This document shows, in pieces, positions 6,391 to 12,820 of a stretch of 14,695 nt of DNA (positions are counted from its first letter, which is position 1; each line of letters starts with the position of its first letter). The notes under the pieces are model-generated. The model saw only the letters and a list, made by a program, of their open reading frames with translations, did not search any database and was not told the DNA's origin. The DNA is from DASQFI01 sp050264575. GTDB taxonomy: Bacteria > Acidobacteriota > Vicinamibacteria > Vicinamibacterales > SCN-69-37. Position numbers and translations under genes: made by a program. Where the stretch lies: the NCBI GenBank assembly GCA_050264575.1, contig JBLNGH010000367.1:1-14695 (forward strand), written 5' to 3'.

Positions 6391-7338
6391 GTGTTTCGCG
6401 CGCTGATGCTTGATATGACATTCACCCGACCAACCTGTCTCGCAGTCGGCCTCGCGGCGATTGCCGCACTTTCCGTGGGCGCGCTCCCGCTCGACGCGCA
6501 GCGCGCGACCCGTGAACAGCACGTATATGTCAGCGTCGCGACGGGCGAAGATGCGCCCATCACCGACCTCAAACCCACCGAGTTCACCGTCCGCGAAGAC
6601 GGCGTGGCACGGGAAATCCTCCGCGCGACGACGCCCGCGGCGCCGCCGACGCACCTGGCGCTCCTGGTCGACGACAGTGCCGTCGCGCAGCCGGCGGTCG
6701 CCGACCTGCGTACCGCGCTCTCGAGTTTTGTGAAGAAGATGGTGTCCGGCGCGAACGGGCTGCAGATGTCGTTCATGACCTTCGGCGAGCGCCCGACACG
6801 GCAGGTCGACTTCACGCCGAACGGTGCGACGCTCGAAAAAGCCGTCGGGCGCCTGTTTCACCGCACGGGCGCCGGCGCGTATTTCATGGAAGCGATCCTC
6901 GACGTCTGCAAGGATTTCCGAAAGCGTGAGGCGGCGCGTCCCGTGATTGTCGCGTTCGTGATCGATCGCGGGCCCGAGTTCAGCAGCGCGATCCACCAGC
7001 AGGTCGAAGACGCGCTGAAGGCCGTCGGCGCGTCGCTCTGGACCATCGTGCTCCAGGAGGGTCCGCAATCGCTCGGATCCACCGAAATGCGCGAACGCGC
7101 CATCGTCATCGGCGACGTCACGCGCGACAGCGGCGGCGACAACAAGACCGTGCTGAGCCGGCAGGCGCTGGAGAGCGCGTTCCTCAGCCGCGTGGCGCTC
7201 CTGACCTCGCGGTACGACGTCGTGTACGGCCGGCCGGAATCGCTCATACCGCCGACGAAGCTCGAGGTCACGGTCTCGCGGAAGGACACGCGGGTGTCGG
7301 CGCCGCGCTGGCTGACCGCCAAATCGACGACCAAATGA
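6391..7338 (+). CDS. Secreted VWFA-related protein with incomplete MIDAS
   Basis: This 315-residue protein has a hydrophobic signal segment (CLAVGLAAIAALSVGALPLDA, residues 16-36) followed by the family's N-terminal beta-domain (QHVYVSVATGEDAPITDLKP, then EFTVREDGVAREI) and a von Willebrand A-like domain to about residue 280. The metal-site motif reads VDDSAVAQ (93-100), keeping Asp and the first Ser but replacing the second Ser by Val, so metal binding is doubtful. The late family motif SRYDVVYGRP (273-282) is present. The start is uncertain: GTG 6391 has an AGGAG site at a long spacing; ATG 6406 or 6415 would also leave a complete signal peptide. Its stop overlaps the start of the next VWFA gene by ATGA, which suggests the two are made together and may interact. 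Confidence 0.85.
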   Translation: MFRALMLDMTFTRPTCLAVGLAAIAALSVGALPLDAQRATREQHVYVSVATGEDAPITDLKPTEFTVREDGVAREILRATTPAAPPTHLALLVDDSAVAQPAVADLRTALSSFVKKMVSGANGLQMSFMTFGERPTRQVDFTPNGATLEKAVGRLFHRTGAGAYFMEAILDVCKDFRKREAARPVIVAFVIDRGPEFSSAIHQQVEDALKAVGASLWTIVLQEGPQSLGSTEMRERAIVIGDVTRDSGGDNKTVLSRQALESAFLSRVALLTSRYDVVYGRPESLIPPTKLEVTVSRKDTRVSAPRWLTAKSTTK

Positions 7339-8255
7339 CAGGACGACGGGCGGCGGCAATCCTCGCGGGCGCGATCGCGCTCACGGCGGGAGTCTCCGCC
7401 CGCCAAGTGTTCCGCACGAGCACGGATCTCGTGCTGCTGAACGTCACGGTCGCCGACGCAGCCGGACACCTCGTCTCGGGTTTGAACAAGGAAGATTTCG
7501 AGGTCTTCGAGGACGGCGTCCTGCAGGTCGTCTCGAACTTCTCGCGCGAGCCGCTGCCGATTGCGCTCTCGATCGCGCTCGACACGAGCACGAGCATGGA
7601 ACGAAAGCTGGCCGTGGCGCAGGAGGCGGCGGTGGGGTTCGTCCGGCGCCTCGGACCGCGCGACGTCGCGCAGATCATCGACTTCGACAGCCAGGCGCAG
7701 ATCCTTCAAGCGTTTACGAACGATCAGGCCGCGCTCGAGCAGGCGATCCGGCGCACGCAGGCGGGCGGATCGACGTCGCTCTACAACGCGCTCTATACCG
7801 CGATCAGCGAGTTGAAGACCGTCAAGGGAGCAACGCCGACGGAGGTCCGGCGGCAGGCCGTGGTCGCGCTGTCGGACGGCGAGGATACGTCGAGCCTCGT
7901 GACGTTCGAGGACGTGCTCGATCTGGCCAAACGGTCGGAAGTGGTCGTCTACACGATCGGGCTTCGCAACAAGGAAGAGCTGGCGATCAACGGCAAGTGG
8001 AACGAGGCGGACTACATTCTCAAGACGCTGGCGCAGGAAACCGGCGGGCGGCCCTTCTTCGTCGCCGACGTCTCGCAGTTGCCGGCGATCTACGGCCAGA
8101 TTGCCGACGAACTGGGCAATCAATACAGCGTCGGCTACATCTCGAAGAACATCAAGCACGACGGGGCGTGGCGGAAGATCAACGTCCGCGTCACGCGATC
8201 GAACGTCGTCGCGCGCACCAAGTCGGGTTATTTCGCGCCACGAGACAAGCGATGA
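7335..8255 (+). CDS. Secreted VWFA-related protein with intact MIDAS
   Basis: This 306-residue protein has a signal peptide (residues 1-22, ending VSARQ), the beta-domain with VLLNVTVADAAGHLVSGLNK and EDFEVFEDG (53-61), and a complete von Willebrand A domain. The metal-coordinating residues are in place: DTSTS (83-87), the Thr/Ser of GGSTSLYNAL (144-153) and the Asp of SDGED (180-184). The ending NQYSVGYISKN followed by a basic beta-strand and SGYFAPR (297-303) is typical of the Acidobacteriota VWFA-related family. It is expected in the periplasm or at the cell surface, binding a protein partner through a divalent metal. The ATG overlaps the TGA of the preceding gene, and its own TGA overlaps the next ATG, so translation is probably coupled across all three genes. 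Confidence 0.92.
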   Translation: MTGRRAAAILAGAIALTAGVSARQVFRTSTDLVLLNVTVADAAGHLVSGLNKEDFEVFEDGVLQVVSNFSREPLPIALSIALDTSTSMERKLAVAQEAAVGFVRRLGPRDVAQIIDFDSQAQILQAFTNDQAALEQAIRRTQAGGSTSLYNALYTAISELKTVKGATPTEVRRQAVVALSDGEDTSSLVTFEDVLDLAKRSEVVVYTIGLRNKEELAINGKWNEADYILKTLAQETGGRPFFVADVSQLPAIYGQIADELGNQYSVGYISKNIKHDGAWRKINVRVTRSNVVARTKSGYFAPRDKR

Positions 8256-9808
8256 GAACACCGGTCGGGCGGGTGTTCATCATCGGCGCAGGCCCGGGCG
8301 ACCCGGGCCTGATCAGCGCGCGCGGTGTCCGCGTGCTGGCCGATGCCGACGTCGTGGTCTACGACCGCGCGGTCGAAGCCGTGCTGCGCTGGGCGCGGCC
8401 GGAAGCGGAACGAATCGAGGCGGGCGCCCCGGCCGAGCGCGAAACGGCCCAGGACGCCATCTCGATGCTCCTCGCCGAAAAAGCACGCGAAGGACACCTC
8501 GTCGCGCGGCTGAAGTGGGGCGATCCGTTTGTCTTCGACAGCGGCGCCAAGGAAGCGCTCTTCCTGCACGAGCAGGGGATCCCGTTCGAAGTCGTTCCTG
8601 GCATCCCGGCCGCGATCGGCGCGCCGGCGTATGCGGGTGTGCCGGTGACCTACCCCGGCGCGAGCGATGCGCTGGTGCTGCTCCGCGGCCATGAGGACGG
8701 AATCGATTCGACGCCGGAGGTCGACTGGAGCGCGCTCGCGCAACTCGACGCCACGCTGGTCTGCTACGCCGGCGGCCGGCAGGTCCCGACGATCCTGCAG
8801 GCGCTGCTCGACAAAGGCACGGAAGCGGATCGCACGGTCGCGTTGATCTACCGCGGCACCTCGCCGGCGCAACAGACCGTGATTGGCACGGTGCAGAGCG
8901 TCCTCGAGGCGACGGCGGCTGACGGCGCCGGCGACGCGGCCCTGCTCGTCGTCGGCGAGGTCGTGAGCCTTCGCGATCATCTGCGATGGTTCGACGTGCG
9001 GCCGCTGTTCGGCCGCCGGATTGTCGTCACCCGATCGCCGGAGCAGGCACGCGAGCTGGCCGAGCAGCTGGAGAATCTCGGCGCGCAGGCAATCGAGGCG
9101 CCGACGTTCCGGCTGGCGCCGCCGGACGATCCCGAAGCGGTCGATCGGGCGGCGGCATCGGTCGACAACTATCAGTGGGTGCTCTTCGAATCGGCCACGG
9201 CCGTGAGCCGGTTCCTGGCGGCCCTCGGCCGCGGTCCGCGCGACATGCGCGCGTTCGGCGGCGTCTCGGTCTGCGCGATCGGAACGTCGACGGCCGATCG
9301 GCTCGCGGCCGGCGGGATCAAGGCCGATGTCGTCATCCCGGAATTCCGCGTCGAGAGCATCGCCGACGCGGTCGCGAGCCGCGGCCCCTTGACCGGGCAA
9401 CACGTCTTGATCGTCCGGCCGGATCATCAGCGCGACGTCCTGGCCGACGATCTCAACCAGCGTGGCGCGTCGGTGACCGACCTGGTCGCCTACCGCACCG
9501 CGCCCGAATCGGCGGACTCGCCGTCCGCGCAGAATCTCTATCGCCTGCTGCTCGACGGCCGGATCGACGCCGTCACGTTTACGAGCCCGACGGCCGTCAG
9601 CCGGTTCGCCGCGCTCATCGGCGAAGAGCAGGCGGCGGACTTGCTCAACACGACGGTCGTGGCCGCCATCGGTCCCGTCACGGCGGCGGCCGCCGTCGAG
9701 CTCGGTATCACGCCGGCCGTCGTGCCGGAGACGTACACGGTCGACGGCCTCGTGCAGGCGTTGGTAACCCACTTCAAGACCTCGGGTTCCGTCTTACAAA
9801 AAGCGTAA
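8252..9808 (+). CDS. cobA/hemD: Fused uroporphyrinogen-III C-methyltransferase / uroporphyrinogen-III synthase
   Basis: This 518-residue fusion joins an N-terminal SAM-dependent tetrapyrrole methylase (about 1-245) with a HemD-type synthase (about 254-510). HemD cyclises hydroxymethylbilane to uroporphyrinogen III; the methylase converts that product to precorrin-2 for siroheme or cobalamin. Seen motifs: IGAGPGDPGL (11-20), RLKWGDPFVF (86-95), VVPGIPAAIGAPAYAGVPV (114-132) and, in HemD, FTSPTAVSRF (443-452) and AAIGPVTAAAAVELG (471-485). Departures from the usual methylase consensus are Trp89 where Gly is normal (RLKGGDP) and TYPG (133-136) in place of the usual THR segment. The frame is open upstream to 7997, but the ATG at 8252 is right: it begins the glycine-rich strand and overlaps the previous stop. 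The last codons form the left arm of a terminator-like hairpin. Confidence 0.92.
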   Translation: MRTPVGRVFIIGAGPGDPGLISARGVRVLADADVVVYDRAVEAVLRWARPEAERIEAGAPAERETAQDAISMLLAEKAREGHLVARLKWGDPFVFDSGAKEALFLHEQGIPFEVVPGIPAAIGAPAYAGVPVTYPGASDALVLLRGHEDGIDSTPEVDWSALAQLDATLVCYAGGRQVPTILQALLDKGTEADRTVALIYRGTSPAQQTVIGTVQSVLEATAADGAGDAALLVVGEVVSLRDHLRWFDVRPLFGRRIVVTRSPEQARELAEQLENLGAQAIEAPTFRLAPPDDPEAVDRAAASVDNYQWVLFESATAVSRFLAALGRGPRDMRAFGGVSVCAIGTSTADRLAAGGIKADVVIPEFRVESIADAVASRGPLTGQHVLIVRPDHQRDVLADDLNQRGASVTDLVAYRTAPESADSPSAQNLYRLLLDGRIDAVTFTSPTAVSRFAALIGEEQAADLLNTTVVAAIGPVTAAAAVELGITPAVVPETYTVDGLVQALVTHFKTSGSVLQKA

Positions 9809-9824
9809 AACGGAACCCGAGGTC
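9778..9824. terminator. Bidirectional hairpin spanning both stop codons of convergent genes
   Basis: Fifteen bases at 9778-9792 pair perfectly with 9810-9824. After one mismatch an inner TTAC (9794-9797) pairs with GTAA (9805-9808), leaving a seven-base loop. The plus-strand gene stops at 9808 and the minus-strand gene stops at 9823, so the stem lies partly inside both coding ends. There is no T-tract, so it would be an atypical intrinsic terminator or a 3'-end stabiliser serving both transcripts. Confidence 0.65.
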
Positions 9825-10821
9825 ATCCCCCGAAATAGGACGGCAGCGTCACATCCCGCATCGTGCGGAGTCCGGGCGGAGCCTGCAGCACTTTCGGGAT
9901 CGAATTGACGGTGATGGACGCGGTGGCGATGTCGCCGTGGACGCCCCCGGCGAGCTTCATCTGCAGCGGCGGGTTGCCGGCAATGCGCACGGCGTCGTAC
10001 GACTCCGGCGCGCCGAGATAGGCTTCCATGTGCAGCTTGATGACCGGCTCGCCCTTGCGGTACCCGACCCCGTCCTGCACGATGCCGCAGACGCGGCCCG
10101 CCGGAACCGAGAGGAACTGACTCGACACGGGCTGGTCCGCCATCTTCGGCTGAATTTCGTCCGTCACGCGATCGAGCTTCCAGCCGAGCGCGTCGGCGAT
10201 CATCGTGATGGACTCCGCCAGCCCGACGTGACGGACGCTGGCGTCGTTCACCTTGGCCTGAAACTCCTCCCGCGTCAGCCCCGCGCCGATCTTTTTCTGG
10301 AACGGCAGACGACGGATCCGCGCGTCCTGGATGCGATCGATCTCGACGCTCATCACGCTTTCGCAGACGCCGGTCAGCGCAATCGGCAGCGCGTCCATCA
10401 CAAATCCCGGATTGACGCCCGTCCCCAGCACGGCGACCCGCGACCGCTTTGCCAGCGCGTCCAGTTTCTTCGCGACGGCGGCGTTGCTCTTCACCGGATA
10501 GGCGAGCTCTTCGGTCGTCGACACGATGGGCACTTTGAGCTTCAGCACCGCTTCGAATTCGGGGACGACCTTCTTCAGCGACGAACTGGTGCAGAGAATC
10601 GCGACGTCCGGGCGCGACGTCTTGATCGCCGCGGCGATGTCAGTGCCGACCTTGACCCGCAGCTTCCGGCCGACCTCGCAGACCTCGCCAAGGTCCCGGC
10701 CGGCTTTTGCCGGGTCGATGTCCACGGCGCCGACGATCGTCAGCCCCTTCCGGTTCGCGACCTGGCGAACGACGCCCGCGCCGATGGGCCCCAGTCCGAC
10801 ATGCAGCACTTTGATTGGCAC
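9823..10821 (-). CDS. NAD(P)-dependent oxidoreductase, dihydrodipicolinate reductase / 2,4-diaminopentanoate dehydrogenase-like
   Basis: This 332-residue cytoplasmic enzyme begins with a Rossmann fold: KVLHVGLGPIGAGV (residues 4-17) holds the GxGxxG dinucleotide loop, followed by GAVDIDPAKAG (31-41), ILCTSSS (75-81) and STTEELAYP (101-109). The segment GTGVNPGFVMDALP (133-146) resembles the catalytic-region pattern of dihydrodipicolinate reductase-like proteins whose C-terminal domain is that of 2,4-diaminopentanoate dehydrogenase. True DapB enzymes are shorter, near 270 residues, and carry a different His/Lys motif, so lysine synthesis is not claimed. The start is GTG with AAGGAG (10828-10833) six bases upstream, the best Shine-Dalgarno site in the window. 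Transcription probably starts from TACAAT at 10875-10880. No neighbour reveals its substrate. Confidence 0.83.
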   Translation of the reverse strand: MPIKVLHVGLGPIGAGVVRQVANRKGLTIVGAVDIDPAKAGRDLGEVCEVGRKLRVKVGTDIAAAIKTSRPDVAILCTSSSLKKVVPEFEAVLKLKVPIVSTTEELAYPVKSNAAVAKKLDALAKRSRVAVLGTGVNPGFVMDALPIALTGVCESVMSVEIDRIQDARIRRLPFQKKIGAGLTREEFQAKVNDASVRHVGLAESITMIADALGWKLDRVTDEIQPKMADQPVSSQFLSVPAGRVCGIVQDGVGYRKGEPVIKLHMEAYLGAPESYDAVRIAGNPPLQMKLAGGVHGDIATASITVNSIPKVLQAPPGLRTMRDVTLPSYFGG

Positions 10822-10827
10822 GATTCA

Positions 10828-10833
10828 CTCCTT
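10828..10833 (-). promoter_or_regulatory. Shine-Dalgarno AAGGAG of the oxidoreductase gene
   Basis: Read on the minus strand, AAGGAG lies six bases before the GTG at 10821 and fixes that start. It contrasts with the leaderless-type starts elsewhere in the window. Confidence 0.85.
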
Positions 10834-10874
10834 GGCGCCCTGCGCTCGATGAGCTTGGACGGGACAAACGGCCA

Positions 10875-10884
10875 ATTGTAGGAT
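10875..10884. promoter_or_regulatory. Overlapping divergent -10 elements (bidirectional promoter)
   Basis: On the minus strand TACAAT occupies 10880-10875; on the plus strand TAGGAT occupies 10879-10884. The two hexamers share two bases. The minus one would give a leader of about 45 bases to the oxidoreductase, the plus one a leader of about 8 bases to the ATG at 10899. No -35 elements are apparent. Confidence 0.45.
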
Positions 10885-10898
10885 TTGTGCACCTCGTG

Positions 10899-11933
10899 AT
10901 GCCACTGGCCTCACGGCCTCGCACAACCGTGATCGGAGCCTTCGTGGAAGGCTGGCAGCGCGTCCTTGCGGCGCCCGCCATCGCGGCGTCCCTTCTAACG
11001 GCGGCGCTCGCGCTCGGCCTGCCGATTGCCGTCACGCTTCACAGCGTCCTGGAGCCGCCGGACATCAGCGAGCCGGGCGGTCCGGCGGCCGCCGAATCGG
11101 GAAACGACCTCGTCAACCGCGTGCGGGGGCTCATCCGGCCCTTCCTGCACGAGCTCATTGGTTTCGGCGGGACGCTGACGACGTCGGCCGACTGGCTCGA
11201 GCGCGAGGCTCGCGAGCCGACGGTCGCCACGCCCGCGGTGGCGTACGTGGCGCTGTGGCTGTTCCTGTCGGGCGGCATCCTGGACCGCTTCGCCCGTGCG
11301 CGTCCGATCCGAACCGCGGCATTCTTCGCCGCCTGCGGCGTCTATTTCGTGCGCTTTCTCCGGCTCGCAATCCTCGCGGCCCTCGCGTACTACATCCTCT
11401 TTCTCTGGATCTACCCGCTGCTCTATGTACACCTCTTCGAACATTTGACAGTTGCCTTCGCGGTCAATCCCAACGGGCTCCGGGCCGTCTTCGGCGTCGT
11501 CTTCGGTCTTGCGTTGTTTTTGATCAGCGTCGTGATCGATTACGCCAAGGTGCGCGCCGTCGTCGAGGACCGGCACAGCATGATCGGCGCGATCGCGGCG
11601 TCGATCCGCTTCATCTGGCGGCGCCCGGTGCGAGTCCTCGCCCTCTATGTCCTGAACGTCATCGCGCTGCTGCTCGTATTCCGGCTGTGGCTGCAGGCGA
11701 TGCCTGGCCCGGACACGTCAGCCTGGTCCGCGCTGTTTCTCACGCTGCTCTTTCTGCTCGGCCGAATCTGGACCAGGCTCGCATTCCTGGGGTCGGAGAT
11801 CGCGTTCTTCCAGGGTGAGCTGGCGCATCGCGATTACACGGCCGCGCCGATGCCCATCTGGCCGGACGCGCCGGAGGTGGAGGCGTTGGAGAACCTTGCA
11901 GGGCAAAGGGCAGAGGGCAAAGTGCAAAGGTAA
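10899..11933 (+). CDS. Polytopic inner-membrane protein of unknown function
   Basis: This 344-residue protein has about six hydrophobic helices: residues 22-47, 112-131, 141-176, 195-223, 240-261 and 272-302. Between helices 1 and 2 lies a loop of about 60 residues rich in Pro, Gly and acidic residues with NRVRGLIRPFLHELIGFGG. I recognise no family; it has the look of the uncharacterised membrane proteins with an FIWRRPVR-type amphipathic segment before a helix. ATG 10899 is preferred over an upstream TTG at 10815, which would overlap the divergent gene; GTG 10896 is an alternative. The last ten residues (GQRAEGKVQR) are encoded by the start of the heptanucleotide element at 11901, so the natural C-terminus may have been replaced. 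The next gene, nadE, has its own -10. Confidence 0.75.
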   Translation: MPLASRPRTTVIGAFVEGWQRVLAAPAIAASLLTAALALGLPIAVTLHSVLEPPDISEPGGPAAAESGNDLVNRVRGLIRPFLHELIGFGGTLTTSADWLEREAREPTVATPAVAYVALWLFLSGGILDRFARARPIRTAAFFAACGVYFVRFLRLAILAALAYYILFLWIYPLLYVHLFEHLTVAFAVNPNGLRAVFGVVFGLALFLISVVIDYAKVRAVVEDRHSMIGAIAASIRFIWRRPVRVLALYVLNVIALLLVFRLWLQAMPGPDTSAWSALFLTLLFLLGRIWTRLAFLGSEIAFFQGELAHRDYTAAPMPIWPDAPEVEALENLAGQRAEGKVQR

Positions 11934-12013
11934 TGAACGAGCTGACGCGCGTCATGATTCCTCTCCTTTGCCCTCTTCCCTTTCCTCTGCCCTCTGCCCT
12001 CCGCCCTTTGCCC
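11901..12013. repeat. GGGCARA heptanucleotide inverted-repeat element, copy 2
   Basis: The left arm holds GGGCAAA, GGGCAGA, GGGCAAA, GTGCAAA (11901-11928). The right arm, read as its complement, holds TTTGCCC, TCTTCCC, TTTCC, TCTGCCC, TCTGCCC, TCCGCCC, TTTGCCC (11967-12013). The outer arms 11901-11921 and 11993-12013 match at 19 of 21 positions. As in copy 1, one short five-base unit interrupts the heptamers. The left arm runs into the upstream coding end, whose TAA is at 11931-11933, and the right arm ends three bases before TATAGT-bearing sequence of nadE. Confidence 0.8.
11943..11954. other. Perfect 12-base palindrome in the loop of copy 2
   Basis: TGACGCGCGTCA is an exact palindrome in the centre of the heptanucleotide element, just after the stop codon of the membrane protein. 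It could cap the hairpin or be a protein-binding site. Copy 1 has no matching palindrome in its loop. Confidence 0.5.
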
Positions 12014-12018
12014 TTGTA

Positions 12019-12024
12019 TATAGT
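12019..12024 (+). promoter_or_regulatory. -10 hexamer TATAGT, probable leaderless promoter of nadE
   Basis: TATAGT is followed by six bases and the ATG at 12031. There is no Shine-Dalgarno site; the sequence upstream is the pyrimidine-rich arm of the heptanucleotide element. The spacing equals that of the desaturase promoter. Confidence 0.6.
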
Positions 12025-12030
12025 GCAACC

Positions 12031-12783
12031 ATGTCCGATCGCGCTGAGAGAATCGCCGGATGGTTGCGTGGGCGCGCCGAGCAGGCCGGCGCCCGTGGAT
12101 TCGTCTTCGGGTTGAGCGGCGGCATCGACTCGGCGGTCGTCGCGCGATTGTGCCAGATTGCCGCGCCGCAGCGTGTCCTCGGCGTGCTGCTGCCCTGCTA
12201 CAGCCATCCGCAGGACGAGGAGGACGCGCGTCTTGTCGCGACGACGTTCGGCATTCCGGTCGTGCGCGCCGATCTCGGCGACACCTTCGACGCCTTGACC
12301 GGAGCGCTGCACAAGGCGATCAAGGGTCTCCCGACGCACGTCGATTCCCTCGACATCAAGCAGCAGATGCCGGAAGCAAACGTCAAGCCGCGGCTCCGGA
12401 TGGCTTCGCTGTACTTCATCGCCAACTCGCTGAACTATCTCGTCGTCGGCACCGGCAACCGCAGCGAGGTGGCGCTCGGCTACTTCACGAAGTACGGCGA
12501 CGGCGGCGTCGATCTGCTGCCGATCGGCGGACTCGTCAAGAGCGAAGTCCGCGCGCTCGGCCGCGAACTGGGTGTTCCGGATCCGGTGATCGAGAAGCCG
12601 CCGACCGCCGGTCTCTGGATGGGTCAGACGGACGAGGAAGAGATGGGCTTCACGTACGACACGCTCGAAGCGTACCTCGCCAAGGGTCCGTCAGCCGTCC
12701 CGCCCAAGGTCGCCGAACGAATCGATCGGCTGCGAAAGGTCTCCGAACACAAGCGGGCGATGCCGCCGGTGGGACCGACGTAA
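12031..12783 (+). CDS. nadE: Ammonia-dependent NAD+ synthetase
   Basis: NadE adenylates deamido-NAD+ with ATP and amidates it with ammonia in the last step of NAD synthesis, in the cytoplasm. This 250-residue protein has the length of the single-domain, ammonia-using form; no glutaminase (nitrilase) domain is present. The ATP-pyrophosphatase loop GLSGGIDSAVVA is at residues 27-38, followed by VLLPCYS, the KPRLRMASLYFIAN helix (119-132), VGTGNRSEVALGYFTKYGDG (139-158), DLLPIGGLVKSEVRALGREL (161-180) and KPPTAGLWMGQTDEEEMG (189-206), all family signatures. ATG 12031 is chosen over the longer open frame because the upstream part would be translated repeat and because TATAGT lies six bases before this ATG. 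It converges on the pilin gene with a 37-base gap. Confidence 0.96.
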   Translation: MSDRAERIAGWLRGRAEQAGARGFVFGLSGGIDSAVVARLCQIAAPQRVLGVLLPCYSHPQDEEDARLVATTFGIPVVRADLGDTFDALTGALHKAIKGLPTHVDSLDIKQQMPEANVKPRLRMASLYFIANSLNYLVVGTGNRSEVALGYFTKYGDGGVDLLPIGGLVKSEVRALGRELGVPDPVIEKPPTAGLWMGQTDEEEMGFTYDTLEAYLAKGPSAVPPKVAERIDRLRKVSEHKRAMPPVGPT

Positions 12784-12788
12784 CCTTC

Positions 12789-12816
12789 GAACTTCGAACT
12801 TCAAACTTCGAAGTTC
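12789..12816. repeat. GAACTTC-type heptanucleotide repeat with hairpin between convergent genes
   Basis: Four exact seven-base units fill the gap: GAACTTC, GAACTTC, AAACTTC and the inverted GAAGTTC. GAACTTC at 12796-12802 pairs with GAAGTTC at 12810-12816 across a seven-base loop, and AACTTCGAAGTT at 12804-12815 is itself a palindrome. It lies between the nadE stop (12783) and the pilin stop (12821), like the related element at 3723-3757. A shared 3'-end function is an inference. Confidence 0.7.
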
Positions 12817-12820
12817 TCTC

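Noticed and set aside
8228..9772. Long open frame of 514 codons on the minus strand opposite cobA/hemD
   Set aside because: It is antisense to a clearly recognisable enzyme, its translation is rich in Arg/Asp/Gly in the pattern of a high-GC shadow frame, and no domain is visible.
6391..9808. Metal chelatase complex (VWFA subunits plus tetrapyrrole enzyme)
   Set aside because: Chelatase VWFA subunits are cytoplasmic and partner with an AAA+ ATPase; the proteins here have signal peptides and no ATPase is in the window.
11815..12030. Longer nadE start upstream of 12031
   Set aside because: The frame there overlaps the previous gene and then translates the heptanucleotide element; ATG 12031 fits the family and the promoter.
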